Notes under the pieces: model-generated
The model's database searches: none
What the model saw: only the letters and a program-made list of their open reading frames with translations
What the model was told of the DNA's origin: nothing
Position numbers and translations under genes: made by a program
Shown here: positions 5,454 to 5,597 of the stretch, in pieces
Position numbering within the stretch: the stretch's first letter is position 1
Layout: every line of letters starts with the position of its first letter
Source of the DNA: an uncultured Chitinophagaceae bacterium
Lineage (GTDB): Bacteria > Bacteroidota > Bacteroidia > Chitinophagales > Chitinophagaceae
Direction of reading: 5' to 3'
Assembly (NCBI GenBank): GCA_937897585.1
Contig: CALCNY010000037.1
Coordinates: forward strand, 1-5,597
DNA length: 5,597 bases

Positions 5454-5597
5454 TTAATGCGCGGGTTTTTCAAAGCGTCTCATGGAGGCTTTGAAAAACC
5501 TTCTCATCAGCCGATACAACGCCCAACCTGTCAACATACCGGCTCCCGCATAGGCAAACCCTTCTATAGTCAGATTCAGTCCAGGAGAAAAGGAACC
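5454..5597 (-). CDS. Unidentified protein, C-terminal 47 codons (runs off right edge)
   Basis: A minus-strand frame is open from the window edge to a TAA at 5454-5456 and encodes 47 residues. I do not recognise the family. Residues 11-30, IEGFAYAGAGMLTGWALYRL, form a hydrophobic, Gly/Ala-rich stretch that could be a transmembrane helix. A strongly basic tail follows (MRRFFKASMRRFEKPAH, 31-47), as expected for a cytoplasmic end under the positive-inside rule. The stop is followed almost at once by a terminator hairpin. G+C content is higher than in the rest of the window, in keeping with acquired DNA or a mobile element, but no transposase motif is visible in this short piece. The plus strand is also open here (ATG at 5457), but its product looks less protein-like. 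Confidence 0.5.
   Translation of the reverse strand, partial: GSFSPGLNLTIEGFAYAGAGMLTGWALYRLMRRFFKASMRRFEKPAH
5464..5500. repeat. Perfect 13-bp inverted repeat, 11-base spacer
   Basis: GGTTTTTCAAAGC (5464-5476) is the exact reverse complement of GCTTTGAAAAACC (5488-5500). It lies inside the last codons of the right-edge ORF. The arms are in register, so each strand encodes FFKA followed by FEKP in the corresponding frame. A stem this long would be stable in RNA or single-stranded DNA; its function is unknown. Confidence 0.85.

Noticed and set aside
5457..5597. Plus-strand open frame at the right edge beginning ATG at 5457
   Set aside because: The minus-strand frame is followed by a well-placed terminator and has plausible membrane topology; similarity between the two products comes from the palindrome.
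1..5597. CRISPR array, tRNA, rRNA or riboswitch
   Set aside because: No regularly spaced repeats, cloverleaf-like segment or known riboswitch core was seen on either strand.

Overview
The window looks like chromosomal DNA from a member of the Bacteroidota. It is AT-rich, no gene start has a recognisable Shine-Dalgarno sequence (starts follow A/T-rich stretches), and the best promoter candidates fit the TTG / TAnnTTTG pattern of that phylum. The proteins also fit: a HmuY-family lipoprotein, a TonB-dependent receptor, a lipoprotein-type Rieske protein and a DUF5777 beta-barrel protein. I cannot place it below phylum with confidence.

Layout, left to right. (1) 1-342, minus: N-terminal 114 residues of a GT4-type glycosyltransferase that runs off the left edge. 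(2) 343-568: divergent intergenic region. (3) 569-1381, plus: complete dapD for the lysine/diaminopimelate pathway. (4) 1398-1429: a hairpin terminator with U-tracts on both strands, shared by dapD and the convergent gene. (5) 1450-4174, minus: a two-gene unit, TonB-dependent receptor then HmuY-like lipoprotein, 10 bases apart, which probably captures heme or a related iron compound at the cell surface. (6) 4175-4338: the receptor's control region, with a candidate promoter, a 7-bp dyad, and the terminator of the preceding unit. (7) 4339-5415, minus: a Rieske [2Fe-2S] lipoprotein gene preceded, 3 bases away, by the C-terminal 221 codons of a DUF5777 gene. (8) 5416-5597: compositionally different DNA carrying a terminator and the C-terminal 47 codons of an unidentified minus-strand protein with a possible membrane segment.

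How they may work together: receptor, HmuY-like protein, Rieske protein and DUF5777 barrel are all predicted envelope proteins, encoded in the same direction. The receptor/HmuY pair is a plausible heme-uptake unit, although hmuSTUV-type partners are not in the window and the order is receptor-first. The Rieske protein could supply envelope electron transfer, but that is inference from proximity.

The most notable feature is the break at 5415/5416. Family similarity of the DUF5777 gene stops abruptly there, at an in-frame stop, and unrelated DNA of about 50% G+C begins. This suggests an insertion or rearrangement that cut off the 5' end of the DUF5777 gene, or an assembly chimera; the right window edge prevents a decision. 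I found no clearly undescribed system, no CRISPR array and no RNA gene.
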